Assembly: GCA_963807235.1 (NCBI GenBank)
Contig: CAWEBF010000008.1
Span: 1 to 64,000, forward strand
Length of the DNA: 64,000 nucleotides
Source of the DNA: CAWEBF01 sp963807235
Lineage (GTDB): Bacteria > Acidobacteriota > Vicinamibacteria > Vicinamibacterales > UBA2999
Reading direction: 5' to 3'
The notes beneath the pieces are model-generated. The model ran no database searches and was not told the origin of the DNA. It saw only the letters and a list, made by a program, of their open reading frames with translations. Of the stretch, positions 49,407 to 57,747 are shown in pieces. How positions within the stretch are numbered: position 1 is the first letter of the stretch; each line of letters begins with the position of its first letter. The position numbers and the translations under genes are program-made.

Positions 49407-52400
49407 ATGCTCAGAAAAACTGCGGGAGCGTTGCTGGCGTTGCTCGTGGTCGCGTCGAGTCCGCTGTACGGTCAGGAGCGATTCGGGTCGCTGACCGGTC
49501 GCGTGACCGATCAAACTGCTGGCGCGCTGCCAGGGGTAACGATCGTCACCACCAATCGCACGTCCGGCGAGGTGCGGACCTTCGTGACCGACGTGAACGG
49601 GCAGTTCATCGCCCCCGACCTCGCGCCGGGGCGGTACAACGTCCGGTTCGAGCTCACCGGGTTCGCGGTGGTCGAGCGGACCGACATCAGCGTCGTACTG
49701 GGCCGCGCGTTCGAGTTGAACACCCAACTGTCGGTGGGCGCCCTGACCGAAGTGGTTCAGGTCACCAGCGAGGCTTCGCCGCTCGTGGACCTGCGGAGCA
49801 CGTTGATCGCGCACAACGTGGCATCTGAGGAGATCGACCGGCTGCCCAAGGGGCGTTCGTTCCAATCCCTCGCGTTGACGGCGCCGTCGGTGAACGCGGG
49901 CGAGATCGAGGGGGGATTCCAGGTCAACGGTGCCAGCGGCGCCGAGAACGCGTTCACCGTTGACGGCATCGTGACCAACTCGCTCGTCAACGGGCAGTCG
50001 CGCCAGAACACCGTGTTCGAGTACTTGCAGGAAGTGCAAGTGAAGACCAGCGGTATCGCGGCCGAATATGGCGGAGCGCTGGGCGGCGTGATGAGCGCCG
50101 TGACCAAGAGCGGCGGCAACACGTTCCGCGGTGAGACGCACTACTACTACGAAGGCAGCACTATCAGCGCCGGGCCCGTCAGGCGACTGGTGCTGGAGCC
50201 ACAGCTCGAGCAGACGACGTTGTTCGTCCAGGATCGCGAGAGCCCCGATCACCAGCAGGAGTTCGGCGGGTCGGCTGGCGGCCCGATCGTGCGCGACCGC
50301 CTGTTCTTCTTCGGGTCGTACTCGCCCCGCTATGAGCGCAAGACGAACAGTTACACCTACCTGGACGGCAATCAGGACATTCCCAGGGACATCTGGCGCC
50401 AGCAGGCATTCGGCAAGCTGACTTACGCGTCGCGTCGAGTCACAGCCAACTGGTCCACCCTCTGGACGCCCACCGAGGCCACGGGAACGCATTCGTCATT
50501 CGACGCCGCCACGCCCAACACCGTGAACACCACGCGTTCGTCGGCGCTCAGCCAGATCGACCGCGGCTACGAGATCAACCAGGTCAACACCGGCGGGTCG
50601 CTGGACCTGAACCTGTTCCGCAACTCGTTCGTCAGCCTGCGCGGCGGCCTGTTCCACGACCGCTACTCCGACGTGGGCATCCCGCTGATCACGTCCTATA
50701 CCTACGGCAACTCCACGGAAAGTGTGAACGCCATCTTGCCCGCGGAGCTCCAGGGTCCGTCGCTGCTCGTCAACACGCCCCGGTCCGCCATCACGGAGTT
50801 CGACACCACCAAGCGTCGAGCGTTCAACGTGGACTACAACCACGCCTTCAACGCAGGCGGCTATCACGCGCTCAAGGGTGGTTACGGGTTCCAGCGGACG
50901 ATCAACGACATCAATACGTTCTATCCAGGCGGCTACGTGAACATCTTCTGGGGCCGTACGTTCGCGTTCGGCGGTGAGACGCTGGGCACGGGCCAATACG
51001 GCTACTACGAGGTGAACGATCGCCGGATCGAGAACCAAGCCGGCAACAACATCCATTCGCTGTACGTGCAGGATCAGTGGACGGTCGGCAACCGCCTGAC
51101 GCTCAACCTGGGGCTGCGAGTCGAGGACGAGAAGGTGCCGACCTTCCGGCCGGACTACCTCGAAAACGCGTTCCACTTCACCTTCGCCGACAAGCTGGCG
51201 CCGCGACTGGGCGCCGCCTACGACGTGTGGGCCGATGGACGGATGAAGGTGTTCGGCAGCTGGGGCCTGTACTACGACTGGACGAAGTACGAGCTGCCGC
51301 GCGGCTCGTTCGGCGCCGAGACCTGGTGCATCCACTACCGCGCACTGGACACGCTGGACCTGTCGAGCCTGAGTCTCAGCAACATGCCCGGGCGGGATCT
51401 GTGGGTGGATCCGGGCAGCTGTCGCGACCGGCGCGTGCCGGCGTTCGGCTCGGACATCGACCCGCTGACCGACCCCATGAAGCAGGCGAGCACCAGCGCC
51501 GGCCTGGAGTATCAGGTGAACCGCAACAGCGTGCTCACCGTGCACTACATCCACAACGATCTGCTGGAAACCATCGAGGACATCGGCTTCCTGAACTCGG
51601 TTGGCGACGAGCAGTTCCTCATCGGCAACCCGGGGCTTCGCCAGACGGCCGTCCAATTCCCGTCCGGTGCCACGCCCCAGGGTCAGCCCGTGCCGCGGCC
51701 CAAACGCGTCTACGACGCGTTGGAGCTGGGCTTCAACCGGCGCTTCGCGGACAACTACTTCTTCAGCGCCAACTACACGTTGAGCCGCCTGTACGGCAAC
51801 TACGCCGGCCTGGCGTCGTCGGACGAGGTCACGACCCCGACGCAGAACGGCACCTCCGCGACGGCGCAGCAGCAGGCCGGCAGCATCGCGCGGCCGGGCG
51901 GCAACGCCAACCGGGCGTGGGATCAGGACGAGTTGATGTGGGATTCGCGGGGCAATCTCGATGTCGTGGGGCGTCTGGCCACCGATCGCCCGCACGTCGT
52001 GAAGCTGTACGGGGGGTATGACCTGCCGTTCGGCTCGCAGGTCGGCGCGTTCTTCTACGGCGCGAGCGGCACACCGATCTCCACCTACGTCACCTCCACG
52101 CACGGGGCGGACCTCTTTCCGTACGGCCGTGGCGACATGGGGCGCACGCCCGTGCTGACGCGGACCGACCTGCTACTGACACACGACCTGCGGTTGGCGG
52201 ACAACAAGCGAGTGCGTCTGGAGCTGAACGTCATCAACCTGTTCAACCAGAAGACCACGCGCCACCTGTTCAACTTCGTCAACAAGGGCGGCCTGATTCC
52301 CGACCGCTCGTCGTCGTTCATCGACCTGGCGAACACCGACCTCACGCAGGGCTACGACGTGAACGCGCTGATTCGCGCCACGCCAGACGGCGCCAGCGCC

Positions 52401-52478
52401 TTCGACCCGCGCTACGGCATGCCGGATCTGTTCGACAACGGCACGCGTGGCTACGTGACGGTCAAGTTTCTCTTCTAG
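49407..52478 (+). CDS. TonB-dependent receptor with CarboxypepD_reg domain, intact
   Basis: ATG 49407 with GGGAGGA upstream gives 1,023 residues without interruption. Signal peptide GALLALLVVASSPLYGQ; regulatory domain SLTGRVTDQTAGALPGVTIVTTNRTSGEVRTFVTDVNGQFIAPDLAPGRY; plug (SGAENAFTVDGIVTNSLVNGQSRQ, YGGALGGVMSAVTKSGGNTFRGE); barrel ending RGYVTVKFLF. Its regulatory domain differs clearly from the near-identical set in the other four receptors, so it belongs to another branch. The 299 bases upstream (49108-49406) hold no recognisable gene or consensus promoter. Substrate unknown. Confidence 0.9.
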   Translation: MLRKTAGALLALLVVASSPLYGQERFGSLTGRVTDQTAGALPGVTIVTTNRTSGEVRTFVTDVNGQFIAPDLAPGRYNVRFELTGFAVVERTDISVVLGRAFELNTQLSVGALTEVVQVTSEASPLVDLRSTLIAHNVASEEIDRLPKGRSFQSLALTAPSVNAGEIEGGFQVNGASGAENAFTVDGIVTNSLVNGQSRQNTVFEYLQEVQVKTSGIAAEYGGALGGVMSAVTKSGGNTFRGETHYYYEGSTISAGPVRRLVLEPQLEQTTLFVQDRESPDHQQEFGGSAGGPIVRDRLFFFGSYSPRYERKTNSYTYLDGNQDIPRDIWRQQAFGKLTYASRRVTANWSTLWTPTEATGTHSSFDAATPNTVNTTRSSALSQIDRGYEINQVNTGGSLDLNLFRNSFVSLRGGLFHDRYSDVGIPLITSYTYGNSTESVNAILPAELQGPSLLVNTPRSAITEFDTTKRRAFNVDYNHAFNAGGYHALKGGYGFQRTINDINTFYPGGYVNIFWGRTFAFGGETLGTGQYGYYEVNDRRIENQAGNNIHSLYVQDQWTVGNRLTLNLGLRVEDEKVPTFRPDYLENAFHFTFADKLAPRLGAAYDVWADGRMKVFGSWGLYYDWTKYELPRGSFGAETWCIHYRALDTLDLSSLSLSNMPGRDLWVDPGSCRDRRVPAFGSDIDPLTDPMKQASTSAGLEYQVNRNSVLTVHYIHNDLLETIEDIGFLNSVGDEQFLIGNPGLRQTAVQFPSGATPQGQPVPRPKRVYDALELGFNRRFADNYFFSANYTLSRLYGNYAGLASSDEVTTPTQNGTSATAQQQAGSIARPGGNANRAWDQDELMWDSRGNLDVVGRLATDRPHVVKLYGGYDLPFGSQVGAFFYGASGTPISTYVTSTHGADLFPYGRGDMGRTPVLTRTDLLLTHDLRLADNKRVRLELNVINLFNQKTTRHLFNFVNKGGLIPDRSSSFIDLANTDLTQGYDVNALIRATPDGASAFDPRYGMPDLFDNGTRGYVTVKFLF

Positions 52479-52481
52479 TTC

Positions 52482-52516
52482 GTCGTTGGTCGTTAGTCGT
52501 TGGTCGTTGGTCGTTA
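52482..52516. repeat. Heptamer array (GTCGTTG type)
   Basis: GTCGTTG, GTCGTTA, GTCGTTG, GTCGTTG, GTCGTTA, filling the 45-base gap between the convergent stops of the receptor (52478) and the kinase (52524). It is the complement of the ACGACTA/ACGACCA array at 12842. Confidence 0.85.
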
Positions 52517-52523
52517 CTACCAA

Positions 52524-53948
52524 CTACATCCGCCCGGGCGCTTCATCACGGAAAGCGGCCCGGGCGGTCGAAGGCTCGATGACCAGGAACGCCACGGCGA
52601 CGATCACGGCGGCGGCGCTGAGCACGATCGTCAGCAGGGGTTCCTCGCTGCCCACGAACAAGCCGCTCCCCAGCAAGCCCCCCGCGAATACGCCGTCGGC
52701 GAGCCACAGCCACAGGCGCGTCTGCTTGCGCTGTGCGGCGAGGTCCTCGTCGGCCACGCTCGAGACGAACCAGAGGTGCAGCCGCAGGGTGATGGCCACG
52801 ATGCCGCTGGCCATCAGGAGCAGAAACACAAGCAGGCCGGCCCGGCCGCCCATGAACGACCGCGCCAGCCACGCCGGGACGAGCAGCCCCGCGTAGGTCA
52901 GCGCCACCGCTCCCTGGTGAAAGGCCCACCACCAGCGTGCGACTCCATCGGGACCTCGCCGTCCGGACGCGGCCGCCGCGAGGGCCCATCGAAGTTCCGT
53001 GGCCGACCCGAACCGCGCGGCGGGATCCCGTTGCAGGCACCGCGTGATCACGGCGTCGAGCGCCGGCGGGGACGCGGGCCGGTGGCCCCGCGCCGTCGGC
53101 GGTCTGCCGGTCAGCATCTCGTCGAGCAGAACGCCCACGGCATAGACATCGGTCCGTCCGTCCACGGGGCCTCCTGCCAGCTGTTCTGGGGCCATATATG
53201 CCGGCGTGCCCAGGATGGCCCCGTCCATGGTGAGCCGCGGCCCGTCCTCCACGTCCACCGAGGCGATGCCGAAGTCCACCACCTTGACGCGACCGTGCGA
53301 CGTCAGCAGCACGTTGTCTGGCTTCAGGTCGCGGTGGACCACGCCGGCGGCGTGCGCGGCGCCCAGCGCATCCGCGATCTCGATGGCCAGGCCGATCGCG
53401 CGGTCGGCGGGTATGGGCGCACGCGTCAGCACGTCGCGGAGCGATTGCCCTTCCACGTACTCCGCGGACATGAACAGACGCCCGTCGATCTCCTCGAGCG
53501 CATAGACGGTCGCCACCCCAGGATGGGTGATCGTGGCCGCCGCGCGCGCTTCGCGACGCAGCCGTTCACGGAGTACCGGATCCGCCGAGACCTCGGCCGG
53601 CAGCGCCTTCAACGCGACGACCCGGCCCAGGCGGGTGTCGCGCGCCTGGTACACGACGCCCATGCCGCCGCGGCCAATCTCGCGCACGATCTCATAGGGC
53701 CCGATGCGGTCGCCTGGCTCCACGCCGGGCCCGGCCAGGACAGCCGAAACGTCCTCCGGCTCCAGCTCCAGCGGCGCCTCCAGGAATCCGCCGAGAGTGT
53801 CGGATGAGGTGAGCAGCGCCTTGGCTTGCGCCACCAACTCGGCGTCGCCGCCAGCCTGGGCCTCCAGCCAGGCGGATCTGCCTTCGGGTGGCATCTCGAG
53901 CGCTTGTTCGAACAGCTCCTTCAGACGGCTCCACTGGTCCGGCGTCAC
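52524..53948 (-). CDS. Membrane-bound Ser/Thr protein kinase
   Basis: Intact. GTG 53948 is chosen because it overlaps the sigma-factor stop (GTGA), although the frame is open nine codons further. An N-terminal helical segment (PDQWSRLKELFEQALEMPPEGRSAWL) typical of kinases paired with ECF sigma factors is followed by the catalytic domain: GRGGMGVVYQARD (P-loop), VALKAL (Lys), HRDLKPDN (catalytic loop), VDFGIAS (metal), GTPAYMAPEQL (activation segment). Four hydrophobic helices follow (GAVALTYAGLLVPAWL, GLLVFLLLMASGIVAITL, LADGVFAGGLLGSGLFVG, LLTIVLSAAAVIVAVAFLVI). There is no extracellular sensor. About 475 residues. It probably phosphorylates a partner that controls the neighbouring sigma factor. 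Confidence 0.9.
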   Translation of the reverse strand: MTPDQWSRLKELFEQALEMPPEGRSAWLEAQAGGDAELVAQAKALLTSSDTLGGFLEAPLELEPEDVSAVLAGPGVEPGDRIGPYEIVREIGRGGMGVVYQARDTRLGRVVALKALPAEVSADPVLRERLRREARAAATITHPGVATVYALEEIDGRLFMSAEYVEGQSLRDVLTRAPIPADRAIGLAIEIADALGAAHAAGVVHRDLKPDNVLLTSHGRVKVVDFGIASVDVEDGPRLTMDGAILGTPAYMAPEQLAGGPVDGRTDVYAVGVLLDEMLTGRPPTARGHRPASPPALDAVITRCLQRDPAARFGSATELRWALAAAASGRRGPDGVARWWWAFHQGAVALTYAGLLVPAWLARSFMGGRAGLLVFLLLMASGIVAITLRLHLWFVSSVADEDLAAQRKQTRLWLWLADGVFAGGLLGSGLFVGSEEPLLTIVLSAAAVIVAVAFLVIEPSTARAAFRDEAPGRM

Positions 53949-54490
53949 GCGGCCTCCAGCTGGAGCTTCAGCCACGCACGAGCCATCGCCCAGTGGCGTT
54001 TCACGGTCGCTGGCGAGATGCCCATCGCTTCCGCCGTCTCCTCCACGGTGAGGCCGCCGAAGTATCGCAGCTCGACGACGCGTGCCTGCTCAGCATCCAG
54101 GCGCGCCAGCCGGGTCAGGGCATCGTCGAGCACCACCAGGTCCACGCCGTTGCCGGCTGCGCGCGCTCCCGGTCCGATCGCCCGCGCCAGCACCTGCTCG
54201 TCGAGGGTTACCCGCTGCCCGCCTCCGCCGCGCTTGGCGGCGTTCCGGGCACGGGCGCGCTGCACCAGGATCTGGCGCATCGACAACGCCGCGATGGCCA
54301 CGAAGTGCGCCCGGTTCTGGAACTGCCGGGTGCGTTCCGCGGACAGCTGCAGGAACGCTTCGTTGACCAGCGCCGTTGCCTGCAGCGTCTGACCACGGCG
54401 CTCGCGGCCGACGTAGCGCGCGGCAATGCGCCGCAGCTCGTCGTAGACGAGGGGCAGGAGCGTGGACTCGGGCCGGCTGCGGTCGCTCAC
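53945..54490 (-). CDS. ECF-type RNA polymerase sigma factor
   Basis: Intact, 181 residues. Region 2 (LLPLVYDELRRIAARYVGRERRGQTLQATALVNEAFLQL, FVAIAALSMRQILVQRARA) and region 4 (ALTRLARLDAEQARVVELRYFGGLTVEETAEAMGISPATVKRHWAMARAWL) match the acidobacterial/planctomycete ECF group known as the TIGR02999 type, which occurs next to Ser/Thr kinases and lacks a classical anti-sigma factor. Four-base overlap with the kinase gene implies coupled translation. It is likely activated by phosphorylation through that kinase; target genes are not visible here. Confidence 0.9.
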   Translation of the reverse strand: MSDRSRPESTLLPLVYDELRRIAARYVGRERRGQTLQATALVNEAFLQLSAERTRQFQNRAHFVAIAALSMRQILVQRARARNAAKRGGGGQRVTLDEQVLARAIGPGARAAGNGVDLVVLDDALTRLARLDAEQARVVELRYFGGLTVEETAEAMGISPATVKRHWAMARAWLKLQLEAA

Positions 54491-54511
54491 GTCGCTCGTT
54501 CGGAAAGTCGC

Positions 54512-56119
54512 CTACCGAATGATCGTGATGCGCCCTTCCACCCTGGGCGCGACGCGCTTTTTCGACGCGACATAACGCTCCACGACGCCGACGACCAGCT
54601 CTCCCGCCGCCGGTGTGACGAGCGCCCTGGCTCCCGGCAGCATGGCGAAGCCGTCGCCTCCGCTGAAAAGGTAGTCGGGCAGGGCGACGGTGTATGCGCG
54701 ATCGGGATCGAGGGGCTGGCCGTTCACGAGCACGTTGACGAGCCGCGGCGGCGGCTCGTGGATGTCCACGTCGAACTTCACCCCCGACACCTGCGGAAAG
54801 CGCCCCGCGGTGGCTGGGAGCGCCGAAACAGCGTGGGTCAAGGTGGCCAGCAGCACCCGGCCGGGCAGTTCCAGCTTCACGACGACGTTGCCGAACGGGT
54901 GCATGGCCAGGAGCAGGCGGCGCGTCAACGGCCCCGCAGGGTAGATGCGGTCGCCGCGAATCGCTCCCGCGTTCACGAAGCCCACGTCCGCCTGGACGCT
55001 CTCGCGCATGGCGTCCGCCACGAGGTTCCCGACGTTGACCTCGCTGGCCCTCAAACGCAACTCCTCGGCGTCGAAATCGACCGTGCTCTCCGCCACCGGC
55101 ACGTCGAGCTCCGGACCGAGCCTGGACTCGTACCCGGCGATGATCCTGGCGGCGCCGGGATCGTCGGGCAGACCGGGGCCTATCGGAATCAGCTCGAAGT
55201 GCCGATCGAGATTCGCACTGCGCTTGTCGAGATCGATGCGCGCGACGAAGCGCGCGTCGCTGCCGGCCTTGCTGATCAGCGTCCGGTTGCGGATGACGGT
55301 GATGGGATAGTGCTCGTGCCCGCCGATCACGACGTCGATGCCGGGAAACCGATCGACCAGCGCCTCGTCCTCCGCGATGTTCAGGTGGGTAATGGCCACC
55401 ACCGCATCCACTTTCTCTTCCGCCAGCACCTTCAAATACCGTGCGGTGGCCTCGAACGGGTCGGTCGGCACGATGCCCCTCAACCGCTCGGATCCCATCT
55501 GCTCGGTGGTGCTGATCAGGCCGATGAAGCCCACGCGAAGGCTCCCGAACGTCCGCACGACGTAGGGCACCGTGCCCGGCAAGGGCTTCCCCGTGCCGTC
55601 CACCAGGTTCGACGCCAACCACTGCCACTTGCTCTCCTTCATGCGCTGCCGCAGCACGTCGGCGCCGAAGTCGAACTCGTGATTCCCGAACGTGGCCATG
55701 TCGAGCCCGGCGGCATTCAAGGCCGCCACCATCTGCTCGCCCTTGAACACGCTGGACGCCACCGACGGCGACAGGAAGTCCCCCGCCATCACCAACAGCG
55801 GCGTCAGGCCGGCTTCAGACAACCGCCGCTTCAGCGTCGCGACCCGGGCCAGTCCGCCGGCGCCGTCGATCGGCACCGTCGAGTAGACGTCGTTGAGCTG
55901 AAGAATCGTCAGCGGCGCCCGCGCTCGCGGTGCGCTGCGCTCCTCCGCGAACAACGACGTCGCCGGCGGCGGAGCAGAGCCCGCCGGCGATGCAGCGGCG
56001 GCCGGCGGGGGAGTCGTTGGCGCCGGTTCGGAGCTCGATCCGGTGTTGCAGGCGACCGCGAGCAGCAGCCAGCCGCAGGCCAGAAAGGGGAATCGGTCGC
56101 GGGCGGAGCCTCGGAGCAC
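54512..56119 (-). CDS. 5'-nucleotidase/metallophosphatase lipoprotein (UshA-like)
   Basis: Intact, 535 residues. A lipoprotein signal (GWLLLAVACNTGSSSEP; Cys about residue 24) and a Pro/Ala linker are followed by the calcineurin-like phosphoesterase domain with its motifs LQLNDVYS, MAGDFLSPS, FGNHEFDFG, ITHLN and GGHEHYP, and the C-terminal 5'-nucleotidase domain (NVGNLVADAMRESVQADVGFVNAGAIRGD; YLFSGGDGFAML). It removes phosphate from extracellular nucleotides at the envelope. It is encoded 21 bases upstream of the sigma factor, possibly one transcript. The start (GTG) lies in CGAGGCTCCGCC, a fragment of the dispersed repeat core. Confidence 0.85.
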   Translation of the reverse strand: MLRGSARDRFPFLACGWLLLAVACNTGSSSEPAPTTPPPAAAASPAGSAPPPATSLFAEERSAPRARAPLTILQLNDVYSTVPIDGAGGLARVATLKRRLSEAGLTPLLVMAGDFLSPSVASSVFKGEQMVAALNAAGLDMATFGNHEFDFGADVLRQRMKESKWQWLASNLVDGTGKPLPGTVPYVVRTFGSLRVGFIGLISTTEQMGSERLRGIVPTDPFEATARYLKVLAEEKVDAVVAITHLNIAEDEALVDRFPGIDVVIGGHEHYPITVIRNRTLISKAGSDARFVARIDLDKRSANLDRHFELIPIGPGLPDDPGAARIIAGYESRLGPELDVPVAESTVDFDAEELRLRASEVNVGNLVADAMRESVQADVGFVNAGAIRGDRIYPAGPLTRRLLLAMHPFGNVVVKLELPGRVLLATLTHAVSALPATAGRFPQVSGVKFDVDIHEPPPRLVNVLVNGQPLDPDRAYTVALPDYLFSGGDGFAMLPGARALVTPAAGELVVGVVERYVASKKRVAPRVEGRITIIR

Positions 56120-56172
56120 GCGTCATTATGGCAAACGACCGTCAACACGCGACTGCTTCGACATCCCAACCC

Positions 56173-56220
56173 TAGAAAACTTGACTCCTGAATCTCCAAC
56201 CAAATGAGTCAAGTTTTCTA
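56173..56220. repeat. 15-bp inverted repeat
   Basis: TAGAAAACTTGACTC (56173-56187) and its exact complement GAGTCAAGTTTTCTA (56206-56220) around an 18-base loop, unusually AT-rich for the window. It abuts dispersed repeat copy C. It might act as a bidirectional transcription barrier, but the divergent genes on either side do not need one. Confidence 0.8.
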
Positions 56221-56221
56221 C

Positions 56222-56298
56222 GCCCCGCCGGAGGCGGGGCAATCAGACACTGCGCTAGCGAGGCGGAGCCTCGTTGGCCTTAGGCGGAGCCTCGCTAG
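56222..56298 (+). repeat. Modular dispersed repeat, copy C
   Basis: Hairpin GCCCCGCCGGAGGCGGGGC (56222-56240), AATCAGACACTG, CG, CTAGCGAGGCGGAGCC, spacer, GGCGGAGCCTCGCTAG ending at 56298. It is the best preserved copy and lies 15 bases before the start of the transporter gene at 56314. Confidence 0.8.
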
Positions 56299-56313
56299 AT
56301 AATTGCTTCGAGA

Positions 56314-57741
56314 TGACGAGCCCGCCTTCCGCCTCCGGCATGCGCCGCACGGCCTCCGACCCTCGCACGCTGGTCACGCACCCCGAGCTGGTCTCGCGCG
56401 CGTCCTTTCCCGTCTTTCGCACGGTCGGGGAGCCGCCGAAGGGGCCGCTCGAACGCCTGCTGTCCGTGTTTGCCGACGTCCGCGCCGGCGAAGGCGTGGG
56501 CGTGGTGCTGCTGGCCGTCAACGTCTTCCTGCTGCTCGCGCTCTACTACCTGCTGCGGTCGGCGCGGCAGGGGCTGATCCTGACCGAAGGCGCCCCGTTC
56601 GGCTGGACCGGGTCGCAGTTGGCCGCCTATTCAGCCGCCGGGATGGCGGTGGTGCTACTGGGGGTGGTGCCGCTCTTCGGCTGGCTGGCCTCGCGCGTGC
56701 CGCGCTTTCGGCTGATCACCATCACCACCGTGATCTTTGCCCTGACGCTCGTCCTGTTCTACGTGGCTGGGCCGCGCCGGCCTTCGGTTGGCGGCGATCT
56801 TCTACATCTGGCTCGGCGTCTTCAACGTCTTCGTGATCGCGCAGTTCTGGTCGTTCGCCAACGACATCTACACGGAAGGGCAGGGGCGGCGCCTCTTTCC
56901 GCTGGTCGGCGTCGGGGCGTCGCTGGGCGCCTGGGTTGGCGCGTCCAGTGTCGGACCGCTGGTCCGGCGCCTGGACTTCACGCCGTTTACGTTGATGCTC
57001 CTGGCCGCCGTCGTCCTGGTCCTGACGCTCTCGGTGACCTGGTACGTGAACCAGCGCGAGACGGCGCGGGCCGACCCGGAGGGCAAGCGTACCGACGAGG
57101 AGCCGCTGGGCAAGGAAGGGGGCTTCGCGCTGGTCCTGCAAGACCCCTACCTCCGATGGATTGCGGTGCTGGTCATCCTGCTCAACGTCGTCAACACCGT
57201 CGGGGGGTTCCTGCTGAATCAGATTGTCGAAGGCGGGGCGCTGGAGATCGGCAGCCTGGAGGACCGCCAGCAGTTCGTGACGCTGTTCTTCTCCTCGTTC
57301 GACGCCCGCGTGAGCTTGATCGGGTTGCTGCTGCAGCTGTTCGTGACGTCGCGCGCCATGCGCCATCTGGGCGTGCGCGGGTCCCTGTTCATCCTGCCGG
57401 TGCTGGCGCTGGTGAACTACTCCGTCATCGCGATCGCGCCCGTGCTGGCCGTCATTCGCTGGGGCAAGATCCTGGAGAACAGCACCGACTATTCGATCCA
57501 GAACACGCTGCGGCACGCGCTGTTCCTGCCCACGACGCGGGAGGCCAAGTACAAGGCGAAGTCGGTGATCGACACGTTCTGCACCCGGGTCGGCGACGTG
57601 CTGCAGGCCGGCGTGGTGTTTGCGGGGACCGCGATCGGGCTCGGCGTGTGGGGATTCGCCTGGTTGAACGTGGCGCTCACCGTGCTGTGGCTGGTGGTGG
57701 CCGCGCAGATTGCACGGGAGCACCGGAAGAAGACGGTGTAG
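56314..57741 (+). CDS. ATP/ADP-carrier-like (NTT/Npt) membrane transporter (frameshifted)
   Basis: ATG 56314. About 475 residues with roughly twelve membrane helices (VGVVLLAVNVFLLLALYYLL, AAYSAAGMAVVLLGVVPLFGWLA, LITITTVIFALTLVLFYVAG and others). A shift near 56780 joins to IFYIWLGVFNVFVIAQFWSFANDIYTEGQGRRLFPLVGVGASLGAWVG, a segment characteristic of the TLC ATP/ADP translocase family and its free-living relatives. DYSIQNTLRHALFLPTTREAKYKAKSVIDTFCTRVGDVLQ is another family signature. Classical members exchange ATP for ADP in intracellular parasites; in free-living bacteria the substrate is unproven. A related gene lies at 59345. Confidence 0.7.
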
Positions 57742-57747
57742 TTCAAT

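Noticed and set aside
54512..56119. Reading the 5'-nucleotidase as part of a nucleotide salvage unit with the transporter at 56314
   Set aside because: The genes are divergent and separated by about 190 bases of repeats; functional coupling is possible but nothing in the sequence shows it.
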